Part shown: positions 42,344 through 50,702 of the stretch, one piece after another
How positions within the stretch are numbered: the first letter of the stretch is position 1
Layout of the letters: every line of letters starts with the position of its first letter
Assembly (NCBI GenBank): GCA_013141175.1
Contig: JABFRN010000001.1
Span: 3,554,001 to 3,618,000, forward strand
Direction of reading: 5' to 3'
DNA from: Lysobacter sp.
GTDB lineage: Bacteria > Pseudomonadota > Gammaproteobacteria > Xanthomonadales > Xanthomonadaceae
Length of the DNA stretch: 64,000 nucleotides
Made by a program: the position numbers and the translations under genes
The notes under the pieces: generated by a model
What the model was told of the DNA's origin: nothing
What the model saw: the letters and a program-made list of their open reading frames with translations, nothing else
The model's database searches: none

Positions 42344-43194
42344 ATGGACAAAGATCCTGGATTCTCTGAATGGTTAGCTGAAACCATGCGGCTTCGAGGT
42401 CTTGGTGATCAATTGCCATCCCGTATGTATAAATTTTTGTCGCCGGAGTCGAAATTTTTTTCTTCAACGATGCAAGAAATAATGCTCAATAGCCGTGTGC
42501 GGCTTTCGTGCCGAAGCGAGTTCAACGATCCGTTCGACACAAGCTTCGGCCTAGAAGAGCCAGATTCAAGGATTATTTCTTCGTTCCTGCAGGGGATATC
42601 TACTCGGCAAGGCAATTTTTCTGCTTTGCCCGATGAGTATATTCAAGGCGCCGCGAGCAACCCATCAGCATTCAAGGTCAAGGCGCACGCAAGTATCTCC
42701 GAATCTCTTGATCGCTTTGGCATTTTCTCGATGACAGAGAGCATCGCCCAGCCATTGATGTGGGCCCACTACGGCTGTTCTCATAGGGGAATTGCCTTGG
42801 TGTTTCGCCACGCGCTTTCGGAAAACAGCCTTGGAGGTTTTCCGATTCGCTACCAGGACGAGTACCCTCGCTCCACCTTGGCACCCGAAGGGATCGAGAT
42901 CATCCACGTGTTCGTCAAGGGCCGAGCGTGGGAATATGAAAAAGAATGGCGTCTCGTGTATGGCAATCGGGCTCGAGAATGGTTGGACATTCCGCCGGCG
43001 TCGCTTGTGGGGTGGTGTTCGGCATTCACACAGAGCAATCGACCTATGACTGTGTCTTTGAATTGGCCAAGCAACGGCGGGAACTGAACTTGCCACCGAT
43101 ATGTCTTTTCCACGCGTTCGCTGGGGAGTCCTACGACCTCTCTTTTGCGCAGTCCGTCGGAAATAACCAGTGGAAACCCGCCGACCTTCCCTGA
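42344..43194 (+). pseudogene. DUF2971 family protein, frameshifted near its C-terminus
   Basis: The first frame runs to 43087 and contains the DUF2971 pattern: MYKFLSPESKFF, SCRSEFNDPFDTSFGL, FGIFSMTESIAQPLMWAHYG, HRGIALVF, WEYEKEWRLVYGN. The expected C-terminal part (VVFGIHTEQSTYDCVFELAK, CLFHAFAGESYDLSF) is in another frame ending at 43194. Adding one G to the GGGG run at 43009-43012 joins them cleanly. Either the gene is broken or the run was miscounted in sequencing. Base composition is clearly more AT-rich than the neighbours, suggesting transfer. A GTG at 42320 is an alternative start. Function unknown; the family is common in mobile and defence regions. Confidence 0.75.
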
Positions 43195-43251
43195 GCTAAC
43201 AACTACTCTCGACAGCAAAAATGAATTTCAGTACGACGGACAGTACAACGG

Positions 43252-43281
43252 AAAAGGCCATCCGTTTCCGAATGGCCTTTC
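43252..43281. terminator. Bidirectional terminator between DUF2971 and tRNA-Val
   Basis: AAAGGCCAT/ATGGCCTTT stem. A-rich and T-rich flanks on both sides can serve the plus-strand gene and the minus-strand tRNA. Confidence 0.6.
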
Positions 43282-43314
43282 GCTAAAAAAACCCCTATAA
43301 ATCATAGGCTTGTT

Positions 43315-43389
43315 TGGTGGGCGGTGCAGGGTTCGAACCTGCGACCCTTGCCGTGTGAAGGCAATGCTCTACCGCTGAGCTAACCGCCC
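43315..43389 (-). tRNA. tRNA-Val (anticodon CAC)
   Basis: On the minus strand: acceptor GGGCGGT/ACCGCCC with encoded CCA, D-arm GCTCAGCGGTAGAGC, anticodon stem TTGCC/GGCAA with loop TTCACAC (anticodon CAC, codon GUG), T-arm with GGTTCGAACC. Confidence 0.95.
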
Positions 43390-43463
43390 GGAGATCGGGT
43401 TGATGATTGTACGGAGTGAGCGAAACCGAGGCAAGCCGGTAGAGGCCCGGTGCTTCGGAGGGC

Positions 43464-44315
43464 TTACTCCAGTTCGGATTTGGCGTAGGCGGCGTCCAGG
43501 GCTTCCATCGCATCCAGCGGTTTGCAGCTGGCGGCTTTCTCGTAGGCGGCAGCGGCTTCGTCTTCTTTCTTGTCGCCGTGCAGCAGCATCAGCAGGTTGC
43601 CGTGCTCGATATTGGCGATGGGGGAGGCCGGGGTGAGCTTCAGCGCTTCCTTGATGTGCTTTTCGGCCTCGGACGCCTTGGCGCCGTAGGTCAGGCCGCC
43701 GATCATCGCGCCGATCTTGTTGATGATCTCGCCGTGGTAGATCGCCAGCGCGGTATGCGCTTCGGCGTGTTTGGGCGCCAGCGACAGCGCGGTGTCCAGC
43801 GAGGCGCGGACCTTGCCGGCGATACCGTCCTTCAACGCCTTGGCGATCGACAGCCCCTGGCTGTAGCGGCCGAGCGCGAAGGCATGGCGGTAGTGGCTGT
43901 TGGCTTCATCGGGAAGCGCCTTGATGGCGGCTTCGGCCAGTTTCGCGGCCTGTTCGAAACGCTTGAGCTTTTCCGCGTCGTTGTCGACCAGATAGGTCGC
44001 GTGGATGCCGATCGCTTTGGCCGCGACCGAGGCGCCCACTGGACCAAGCGCTTCGCCGGCCTCGAATGCGGCCTTGAAATCGCCGGCGTGGAAGCTGCGC
44101 CAGGCATCCTGCAGCGCATCGGCCAGCGCGTTGGCGTCCATCCCCTTGGGCGCTGCTTTTCCGGCCGCTTTGATCAGCGCTGCAGTGTGTTTCGCATCCG
44201 GGAAGGGTTCGCAATCGCCGGCATGCAGCTTGGGCCAGGCTTTCTTGAGCGCATCGCCGGCATAGGCGAAGGCTTTGGCGTCGTGGGGGAAGGCGGCCCA
44301 ACTGGATTTGGCCAT
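43464..44315 (-). CDS. TPR-type protein of unknown function
   Basis: 283 residues, almost all helix. TPR-like units occur at KHAEAHTALAIYHGEII, EKHIKEALKLTPASPIANIE and DEAAAAYEKAASCKPLDAME. GAMIGGLTYGAKASEAEKHI is a conserved segment also seen in RMDN-type proteins. It has no signal peptide. GAGGA before the ATG at 44315 decides the start; the open frame above it runs into repeat copy B. Probably a scaffold or interaction protein. Confidence 0.75.
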   Translation of the reverse strand: MAKSSWAAFPHDAKAFAYAGDALKKAWPKLHAGDCEPFPDAKHTAALIKAAGKAAPKGMDANALADALQDAWRSFHAGDFKAAFEAGEALGPVGASVAAKAIGIHATYLVDNDAEKLKRFEQAAKLAEAAIKALPDEANSHYRHAFALGRYSQGLSIAKALKDGIAGKVRASLDTALSLAPKHAEAHTALAIYHGEIINKIGAMIGGLTYGAKASEAEKHIKEALKLTPASPIANIEHGNLLMLLHGDKKEDEAAAAYEKAASCKPLDAMEALDAAYAKSELE

Positions 44316-44380
44316 GTTCGAGTCCTCGCAATGGAAGCCGCCAGCATCCCGCGAGTCGCGATGCGTGGCAAGTCCTGAAG

Positions 44381-44574
44381 CTGAGGTATCCCCACATTTG
44401 CGTGCATCCAAAAACATCGTCGTCCCCGCGAACGCGGGGATCCAGCGACTTTCAGCTTCTGTGCAGCGCAAAGAGACCGGGTTCCGGCGTTCGCGGCAAC
44501 GACGGGTAAAAGATATGGTGATGGCCGATCAATCGATCCGTTGATGTCCATGAGGAAAAAGTGGGGCACCTCGG
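44381..44574. repeat. Copy B of the ~200-bp intergenic repeat
   Basis: Begins CTGAGGTATCCCCACATTT and ends AAAAAGTGGGGCACCTCGGG; the ends are imperfect inverted repeats. It contains both hairpins and the shared core GCCGATCAATCGATCCGTT. It lies between the divergent TPR and phasin-like genes and is separate from their start sites. Confidence 0.75.
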
Positions 44575-44687
44575 GCCCCGAAGGCCTTGCAGCATGGGCG
44601 GCCCTAGTGTGTTTGCTCTGCCGTGCGGAGCCATGCTGGCCGTGTCCCAAGCCGGGTCCCCCGGCATCCCCGCAACGGAGATCACTC

Positions 44688-45101
44688 ATGGCACGCAAGA
44701 AAATCACCGGCAAGACCCGTATTTCCACGCCCACCGCGACGCCCCGCCACCTGTGGCTTGCCGGTCTGGGCTTGGCGTCGATCGCACGCAAGCAGAGTTT
44801 CGCTGCGGTCGGTGGCGCCGCCGACCGTGTCGTCGAAGCGCGCCGTCAGGCGACCGCCGCCGTCGGCCAGATGCAGTCCAATCTCACCACCGCCGCTGGC
44901 GAATTGCGCACCCGCATCGAAGCCGGTGCCGCCCAGTTGGGCAATACGCTCGAAACCACGCTGTCGCCGCTGGTCGCCAGGTTCAAGCCGGCGAAGGCCA
45001 AGCGCACCGCCCGTCGCGGTCGCAAGCCGGGCAGCAAGAATGTCCGCCGCACCACCGCGAAGAAAACGGTCAAAGCCGTGAAGCGCGCGCGCAAGGCCTG
45101 A
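44688..45101 (+). CDS. Phasin-like protein with basic C-terminal tail
   Basis: 137 residues. HLWLAGLGLASIARKQ near residue 20 is the motif by which PhaI/PhaF-type phasins begin, followed by an amphipathic helix and a Lys/Arg/Ala-rich tail (AKRTARRGRKPGSKNVRRTT) like that of PhaF or histone H1-like proteins. Such proteins coat polyhydroxyalkanoate granules and bind DNA. No PHA synthase gene is in the window. GGAG precedes the ATG; a strong terminator follows. Confidence 0.75.
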   Translation: MARKKITGKTRISTPTATPRHLWLAGLGLASIARKQSFAAVGGAADRVVEARRQATAAVGQMQSNLTTAAGELRTRIEAGAAQLGNTLETTLSPLVARFKPAKAKRTARRGRKPGSKNVRRTTAKKTVKAVKRARKA

Positions 45102-45131
45102 TCGTTTCGGGCTGCAATCGATAGTGCAAAA

Positions 45132-45164
45132 AACAAGGGCGCCATTGGCGCCCTTGTTCGTTTC
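45132..45164 (+). terminator. Rho-independent terminator after the phasin-like gene
   Basis: ACAAGGGCGCC-ATT-GGCGCCCTTGT followed by TCGTTT. Confidence 0.75.
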
Positions 45165-45179
45165 CACGGCGCGATGGGC

Positions 45180-45368
45180 TCACGGAATGGGGCCGCATCC
45201 CTTCTGCGCCATGCATACTTCAAACCGGAATTGGCAGATGTCCGGATGGGTGCCTCTGGCGATGCATCGCACCAAGCCGTCGTCGCACTCCCGATATGCA
45301 TGTGGTGGGCATGCAGCGTCGGCGATGCCGATATCGAAATATCCGCGACAAAGCACGCGCACGAACAC
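45180..45368 (-). CDS. Small cysteine-rich protein, paralog of the upstream gene
   Basis: 62 residues as drawn from a GTG. The sequence ECDDGLVRCIARGTHPDICQ then FRFEVC carries the spacing C-x6-C-x9-C-x6-C, identical to that of the gene at 45450-45677. Unlike that gene, no signal peptide is visible in this frame. The true start may differ, or this may be a decayed copy. A perfect hairpin at 45370-45403 stands just upstream. Function unknown. Confidence 0.45.
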   Translation of the reverse strand: MFVRVLCRGYFDIGIADAACPPHAYRECDDGLVRCIARGTHPDICQFRFEVCMAQKGCGPIP

Positions 45369-45369
45369 G

Positions 45370-45403
45370 GACGATGCCTGCCGTATGTATGGCAGGCATC
45401 GTC
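45370..45403. repeat. Perfect 13-bp inverted repeat between the two cysteine genes
   Basis: GACGATGCCTGCC and GGCAGGCATCGTC around GTATGTAT. No T-run on the minus strand, so it may be an operator or an RNA stem at the start of the second gene and not a terminator. Confidence 0.6.
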
Positions 45404-45449
45404 GACAAGGACAGCGTTGGTTTCCGAAATCGCGGCGTGGATTCCGGAA

Positions 45450-45677
45450 TCAGTAGCGACGATCGCCGGGAATCATCTGCGCTGCCGATTTTGCTGGCAG
45501 ATAACCGTACTTGCAGAGCCATAACTGGTCCCTGCAGATATCGATATCGATTCCGGCAGCCACGCAAGCACGAAACTCCGATACGCATCCATAGGCTGCT
45601 GCTGCGTTGCCGGAAGACACCGTGAGTAGAAGTCCTGTCACAAGTGTGCCGATGGTTGTTTTCAGTATTGTTTTCAT
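45450..45677 (-). CDS. Small secreted cysteine protein
   Basis: 75 residues. A good signal peptide (KTTIGTLVTGLLLTV, cleavage near NAAAA) is followed by a short mature domain with four cysteines (GCVSEFRACVAAGIDIDICR then DQLWLC; spacing C-x6-C-x9-C-x6-C). Two disulfides are likely after export. AAGGAA before the ATG at 45677 fixes the start. A paralog lies directly downstream on the same strand. No family is recognised. The stretch upstream to alr (about 300 bp) holds no gene but is T-rich near 45690-45710, suiting a promoter. Confidence 0.7.
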   Translation of the reverse strand: MKTILKTTIGTLVTGLLLTVSSGNAAAAYGCVSEFRACVAAGIDIDICRDQLWLCKYGYLPAKSAAQMIPGDRRY

Positions 45678-45982
45678 GGGCAATTCCTTTTTTCCGTTTA
45701 AAAAATCCCCTGCGTCGACAGACTACTGCGGCAGCTGGATGGTTGCAATTCCGCGCCTGCCCGGCGAATGCGCGATGCGTCAAGGATCGCGACCGTCCTG
45801 ATCGCCCATGCGCTCATTCCCGCTGGGGCCCATCAAAGCGAAACGATCCCTCGCCCGATCGACCGCGCATGCCGGCGATTGTCGTGAGCAGGTGAATGGG
45901 GATCGCGATCCGCTCGGGATATACGACAAAGGGATATGCGGCAAAGAGAACGCATTCAGGCCCGCGGCCGGTAAAATGCCGC

Positions 45983-47173
45983 ATGACCCGACCGACGCCC
46001 ACCATCACCGACGTCGATGCCCTGCGCCATCGCCATGCCGAGGCGAGCGAGCGGCCGACCCGGATCCATGTCGATCTCGATGCGCTTTCGCACAATCTCC
46101 GTGCACTGCGCGCGCATGCGGGCGTGCCGGTGATGGGCATCGTCAAGGCCAACGCGTACGGGCACGGGCTGGTGCCGGTGGCCTTGCATCTGCAGGCGCA
46201 GGGGGTTGAACACTTGGGTGTGGCTTTCCTTGAGGAAGGCATCGCGCTGCGGCAGGCAGGCGTGGACGTGCCGATCCTGGTGATGGGCGGCATCTTCGGG
46301 CCGCAAGTGGCCCGGTTCATCGTCCATGACCTGGACATCACGGTGTCGTCGCTGGACAAGCTGCGCCAGGTCGAGCGCGCGGCCGAGGCGCTTGGTCGCA
46401 AAGCCACCATCCATCTGAAGATCGACACCGGGATGGAGCGTATCGGCGTGCACAACTACCGTGCCGGCGGTTTCATCGAAGCGGCGGTCGCGTCGCCGTG
46501 GTGCGTGGTGAAGGGCATCTATTCGCATCTGGCCTGCGCCGACGATCCCGCATCGCCGATGACCGCGCTGCAACTCGAACGCTTTCTCGAGGCCTGCGCG
46601 CATTTCGACCGCATCGGCGCACCGATGCCGCTGCGCCATCTGGCCAATTCCGGCGGGGTGCTGCATTTCCCCGAAACCCATCTGGACATGGTCCGTCCCG
46701 GGATCGCGCTGTACGGCGTGCTGCCCGACCCCGCGTCCCGGCCCACGGTGGATCTCCGGCCCGCGCTTTCGCTGGTGTCCCAGATCGTGTACTTCAAAGT
46801 GGTCGAGGCCGGGCATCCGGTCAGCTACGGCGCCACGTGGGCTCCGCAGCGGGACACGCGCGTGGTGACCATTCCGATAGGCTACGGCGATGGCTATCCA
46901 CGTTCGCTGTCGTCGCGCGGCGAAGTGCTGATCCGTGGACATCGCCACCCCATCGTCGGCCGGATCTGCATGGACCAGTTCATGGTCGACCTCGGACCAC
47001 AGGGCACCGCCTACAACGAAGACGAAGTGGTGTTGATCGGTCGCCAGGGCGATGCCGGGATCCGCTGCGAGGCGGTGGCGCAGGCCGCGGGGACCATCCC
47101 GTACGAGATTCTGGTGGGCCTGAACGATCGCATTCCCCGCGAATACCGGGGCGGCGCTTTGTCGCGGATCTGA
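45983..47173 (+). CDS. alr: Alanine racemase
   Basis: 396 residues. The PLP lysine is in MGIVKANAYGHGL; LKIDTGMERIGV, HLANSGGVLHF, VSYGATWAPQRDTRVVTIPI (catalytic Tyr) and GRICMDQFMVDLG are all present. It makes D-alanine for peptidoglycan. The ATG at 45983 is used by analogy with the family; the frame is open further upstream. A TAAAAT only 6 bp before the ATG hints at a very short or absent 5' leader, but no -35 is clear. Confidence 0.95.
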   Translation: MTRPTPTITDVDALRHRHAEASERPTRIHVDLDALSHNLRALRAHAGVPVMGIVKANAYGHGLVPVALHLQAQGVEHLGVAFLEEGIALRQAGVDVPILVMGGIFGPQVARFIVHDLDITVSSLDKLRQVERAAEALGRKATIHLKIDTGMERIGVHNYRAGGFIEAAVASPWCVVKGIYSHLACADDPASPMTALQLERFLEACAHFDRIGAPMPLRHLANSGGVLHFPETHLDMVRPGIALYGVLPDPASRPTVDLRPALSLVSQIVYFKVVEAGHPVSYGATWAPQRDTRVVTIPIGYGDGYPRSLSSRGEVLIRGHRHPIVGRICMDQFMVDLGPQGTAYNEDEVVLIGRQGDAGIRCEAVAQAAGTIPYEILVGLNDRIPREYRGGALSRI

Positions 47174-47266
47174 CGCATGATCGGTGCCGGGAGCACGAGG
47201 ACGCGAGTGCGGTTTGCTCGCAAAACAGGCGGATGGCCGCAGTGGTGCGGCAGAAGGAGATTCACC

Positions 47267-47305
47267 ATGTTCACAAGGATGTTCGTCCGCATGGAGACGA
47301 TGTGA
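47267..47305 (+). CDS. Twelve-codon leader open reading frame before the photolyase gene
   Basis: AAGGAG at ideal distance precedes an ATG, giving MFTRMFVRMETM then TGA. The stop overlaps the photolyase ATG as TGATG. It may exist only to load ribosomes on the downstream gene. Translation is inferred from the strong ribosome site. Confidence 0.35.
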   Translation: MFTRMFVRMETM

Positions 47306-48732
47306 TGGCCAATGCGATCGTCTGGTTCCGCAATGATTTGCGCCTGTCCGACAATCCCGCGTTGCAGGCCGCGCTCGACGCTGGCTATGCACCGATTCCG
47401 GTCTATATCCATGCGCCGGACGAAGAGGGCGCATGGACGCCCGGCGCGGCGGCCGAGGCTTGGCGGCACCACTCGTTGGCCGCGCTCGACGCCGCGCTGC
47501 GCAAACGCGGCTCGAGGCTGCGTTTTTTCCATTCGCCGACCTTGCAGACCCTGCAGTCGCTAGCAGCCGCCTGCAACGCCGAAGCGGTGTTCTGGAATCG
47601 CCGCTACGAGCCTGCGATCGAGAAGCGCGACACCGCGATCAAGGCCGCGCTGAAGTACCAGGGCCTGCGCGCCGAGAGTCACAACAGCGCACTGCTGTTC
47701 GAGCCCTGGCAGATCGCGACCAAGCAGGGCGGCCCGTACAAGGTCTTCACCCCGTTCTGGCGCGCGTGCCAAGCGGCGCTGCATTTGCCGATGCTGCACG
47801 ACGCGCCCGCGACCCTGCCGAAGGTCGACGATGGTCCGCATGGCCTGCCGTTGGAGGCGTTGAAACTGTTGCCGTCGCCGGGTTGGGACACGGATTTCTG
47901 GGCGCATTGGCAGGCCGGAGAATGCGGCGCGCGCGCGGCGCTGGATGTCTTCGCCGAAGGCGCATTGCGCGATTACCGCAAGGAGCGCGACCGTCCCGAC
48001 CGCGTCGGCACCTCGCGGCTGTCGCCGCATCTGCATTTCGGCGAGATCGCGCCCTGGCGGATCGCGGCGGTGTTGCTGTCGCTGCGTACGCCGCGTTTGG
48101 CCGAGGAGATCGACGGCTACCTCCGGCAACTGGGTTGGCGCGAGTTCGCCTATCACCTGTTGCATCATTTTCCGCAGACGACCGAACAGAATCTCAATCC
48201 GCGCTTCGCCGATTTTCCATGGGCGAAGGTCAGCCCGTCCATGCGCGATGCCTGGCATCACGGCCGCACCGGCGTTCCGATCGTCGATGCCGGCATGCGC
48301 CAACTGTGGCAGACCGGATGGATGCACAACCGCGTACGGATGATCGTCGGCAGCTATCTGTGCAAGCACATGCGCTATCACTGGCGTGAAGGCGCGCGCT
48401 GGTTCTGGGACACCCTGGTCGATGCCGATCTGGCCAACAACACCCTCGGCTGGCAGTGGATCGGCGGCACCGGCGCGGATGCCGCGCCGTATTTCCGCAT
48501 CTTCAACCCGGTGACCCAGGCCGAAAAGTTCGATCCCGATGGTGCGTACATCACCCGATGGTTGCCGGAGCTGTCGCCATTGCCGCCTGCACTGCGATTC
48601 GCGCCGTGGACCGACCCGCTCACGCTGGCCCGCTACGCCCCCGACTACCCGCGAAAGCCCATCGTCGATCTCGCCCGCGGCCGTCTCGCGGCGCTGGACG
48701 CCTATCGCAGGATCGGTGGCGGGAGCGACTGA
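47305..48732 (+). CDS. phrB: Deoxyribodipyrimidine photolyase (cryptochrome/photolyase family)
   Basis: 475 residues. N-terminal antenna domain (AIVWFRNDLRLSDNPALQAA) and C-terminal FAD domain with GTSRLSPHLHFGEIAPWRI, QLGWREFAYHLLHHFPQTTE, RMIVGSYLCKHM, WQWIGGTGADAAPYFRIFNP. It repairs UV cyclobutane dimers using light. It is translated from the ATG that overlaps the leader ORF stop. Confidence 0.95.
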   Translation: MANAIVWFRNDLRLSDNPALQAALDAGYAPIPVYIHAPDEEGAWTPGAAAEAWRHHSLAALDAALRKRGSRLRFFHSPTLQTLQSLAAACNAEAVFWNRRYEPAIEKRDTAIKAALKYQGLRAESHNSALLFEPWQIATKQGGPYKVFTPFWRACQAALHLPMLHDAPATLPKVDDGPHGLPLEALKLLPSPGWDTDFWAHWQAGECGARAALDVFAEGALRDYRKERDRPDRVGTSRLSPHLHFGEIAPWRIAAVLLSLRTPRLAEEIDGYLRQLGWREFAYHLLHHFPQTTEQNLNPRFADFPWAKVSPSMRDAWHHGRTGVPIVDAGMRQLWQTGWMHNRVRMIVGSYLCKHMRYHWREGARWFWDTLVDADLANNTLGWQWIGGTGADAAPYFRIFNPVTQAEKFDPDGAYITRWLPELSPLPPALRFAPWTDPLTLARYAPDYPRKPIVDLARGRLAALDAYRRIGGGSD

Positions 48733-48801
48733 GCGATCCACGGCTCGCGTTGACCGCGGCTGTCGCGCGTGATTCACTCGCGGCACGACGGGGAGACACG
48801 T

Positions 48802-50265
48802 ATGACCGATGAAAAGTCCGCAGGCACACCGGCGTTCAAGCGTCCGCGCCGCGAATCCATGTCGCGGGTCGACACCGCATGGCTGCGGATGGAGCGGCCG
48901 ACCAACCCGATGATGATCACCGGCGTGCTCATGTTCGATGAGCCCATCTCGCTTGTGAAACTGAAGAAGGTCATCGAAAAGCGTTTCCTCGATTATTCGC
49001 GGTTCCGGATGAAACCGGTCGAGACGCCTGCCGGCATGGCGTGGCAGACCGACGATGATTTCGATCTCGACTGGCACGTGCGGCTCTCGGCGCTGCCGGG
49101 CCGCGCCGACCAGAAAGCGCTGGAACGCTTCGTCAGCGCGCTCGCTTCCAGCCCGCTGGACAAGACCAAGCCGCTCTGGCAATTCCATCTGGTCGAGAAA
49201 TACCACGGCGGTTCGGCGCTGGTGTCGCGCATCCACCACAGTTATGCGGACGGCATCGCGCTCGTGCAGGTCCTCTTGTCGCTGACCGACACCGCCCGCG
49301 AACCGGGCAAAGGCGCAGATCTGGGCAAGGCCTGGCTGAAGCAGGACGGCGCCAAGGTCGCGCGCCGCGTGGGTGCGGTCGAGCGTTACGCCAAGCTCGG
49401 TACGAAGATGCTCGAAAAGGGCATGGACATGTACCGCGACCCCACCTTGGCCGGCGTACTGGCGAAGGAGGGCGGCGATATCGCCCGCGAACTCGTCCAG
49501 GCCCTCGCGCTGCCCGACGATCCGCCGTCGCTGCTGCGCGGCAAACTGGGCGTGAGCAAGCGCGTCGCCTGGGCGCCGCCGCTGGATCTGGAGGAAGTGA
49601 AGGCGGTCGGCCGCGCTTGCGGCTGTACCGTCAACGATGTCCTGATGGCCACCGCCGCAGGCGCTTTGCGCGATTACATGATCGAACGCGGCGAGCATGT
49701 CGACGGCATGACCCTGCGCGCCACCGTGCCGGTCAACCTGCGTCCGCTGGAGCACGCGCGCAAGCTCGGCAACCATTTCGGCCTGGTGTTTCTCGACTTG
49801 CCGGTAGGCATCAGCAACCCGATCCGGCGCCTGGAGCACGTCGCCGAATGCATGCACCAGCTGAAGAATTCACGGCAGGCGATCGTCGCGTACGGGCTTC
49901 TGGCGGCGCTCGGCATGGCGCCCGCGCCGGTGCAGGAACTCGCGCTCGAGATGTTCAGCCGCAAAGCGACCACGGTCGCGACCAACGTCCCGGGCCCGCA
50001 GCAGCCGCTGTACCTGGCCGGCGGCAAGATCCGCGAAATGATGTTCTGGGTACCGCAGACCGGTTCCATCGGCATCGGCATGTCGATCCTGAGCTACAAC
50101 GGCAAGGTGCACTTCGGGTTGATCGCGGATGCCAAGCTCGTCCCCGATCCGGATGCGGTGATCCGCCGTTTCGGCACCGAGTTCGAGAAGCTGCTCTACC
50201 TCACCCTGATGGGCAGTTGGGAGCAGACCATGGATTCGGTGGCCGCCGAGGCCCTGCTCAGCTGA
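48802..50265 (+). CDS. Wax ester synthase/diacylglycerol acyltransferase (WS/DGAT)
   Basis: 487 residues. Catalytic HHxxxDG motif as SRIHHSYADGIALVQVLL; PLWQFHLVEKYHGGSALV; C-terminal TVPVNLRP, NHFGLVFLDLP and TTVATNVPGPQQPLYLAGGK are all family hallmarks. It joins acyl-CoA to a fatty alcohol or diacylglycerol to make storage lipid. GGGAGA precedes the ATG at 48802. Repeat copy C follows its stop. The phasin-like gene 4 kb away may point to storage metabolism, but no operon joins them. Confidence 0.93.
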   Translation: MTDEKSAGTPAFKRPRRESMSRVDTAWLRMERPTNPMMITGVLMFDEPISLVKLKKVIEKRFLDYSRFRMKPVETPAGMAWQTDDDFDLDWHVRLSALPGRADQKALERFVSALASSPLDKTKPLWQFHLVEKYHGGSALVSRIHHSYADGIALVQVLLSLTDTAREPGKGADLGKAWLKQDGAKVARRVGAVERYAKLGTKMLEKGMDMYRDPTLAGVLAKEGGDIARELVQALALPDDPPSLLRGKLGVSKRVAWAPPLDLEEVKAVGRACGCTVNDVLMATAAGALRDYMIERGEHVDGMTLRATVPVNLRPLEHARKLGNHFGLVFLDLPVGISNPIRRLEHVAECMHQLKNSRQAIVAYGLLAALGMAPAPVQELALEMFSRKATTVATNVPGPQQPLYLAGGKIREMMFWVPQTGSIGIGMSILSYNGKVHFGLIADAKLVPDPDAVIRRFGTEFEKLLYLTLMGSWEQTMDSVAAEALLS

Positions 50266-50289
50266 AACGCACCCCATGGGGTGCGGCTT

Positions 50290-50490
50290 GGCCCGAGGTA
50301 TCCCCACACATCGAACATTTCAAAAGACGTCGTCATCCCCGTGAACGCGGGGATCCAGCGACTTCCCGCTTCTGTGCAGCGCAAAGACACTGGGTTCCCG
50401 CGTTCGCGGGAACGACCGGTGGAAGAACGGCGACTGCCGATCAATCGATCCGTTTTATTTTCATGCGGAAAAGCGGGGATGCCCCAGGCC
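50290..50490. repeat. Copy C of the ~200-bp intergenic repeat
   Basis: Left end GGCCCGAGGTATCCCCACA, right end AAGCGGGGATGCCCCAGGCC, imperfect inverted repeats, with both hairpins and the core GCCGATCAATCGATCCGTT. After it, 50491-50580 contains a tandem 'CGCACAGGCATTTCCGATGC'-like duplication. Confidence 0.75.
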
Positions 50491-50702
50491 AAGGCGCATC
50501 GGCATGTCCGATGCGGCAGTTGCGCAAAGGCGCACAGGCATTTCCGATGCGGCGGGTGCGCCAAGGCGCATCCCATGGGCGCGGGAAAGGATGCAGGTTG
50601 CATGCTGCGCCGCGCAATTCGCATAGACAGCCCGGTGTCAGCTTCCCGAGCCTAAGGTGACTCCGCCTACCGGCGCCCTATGCCGGTCTACAGGAGTTCC
50701 TC

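Noticed and set aside
47560-49857. 765-codon minus frame opposite the photolyase and WS/DGAT genes
   Set aside because: Shadow of two genes with intact catalytic motifs on the plus strand.
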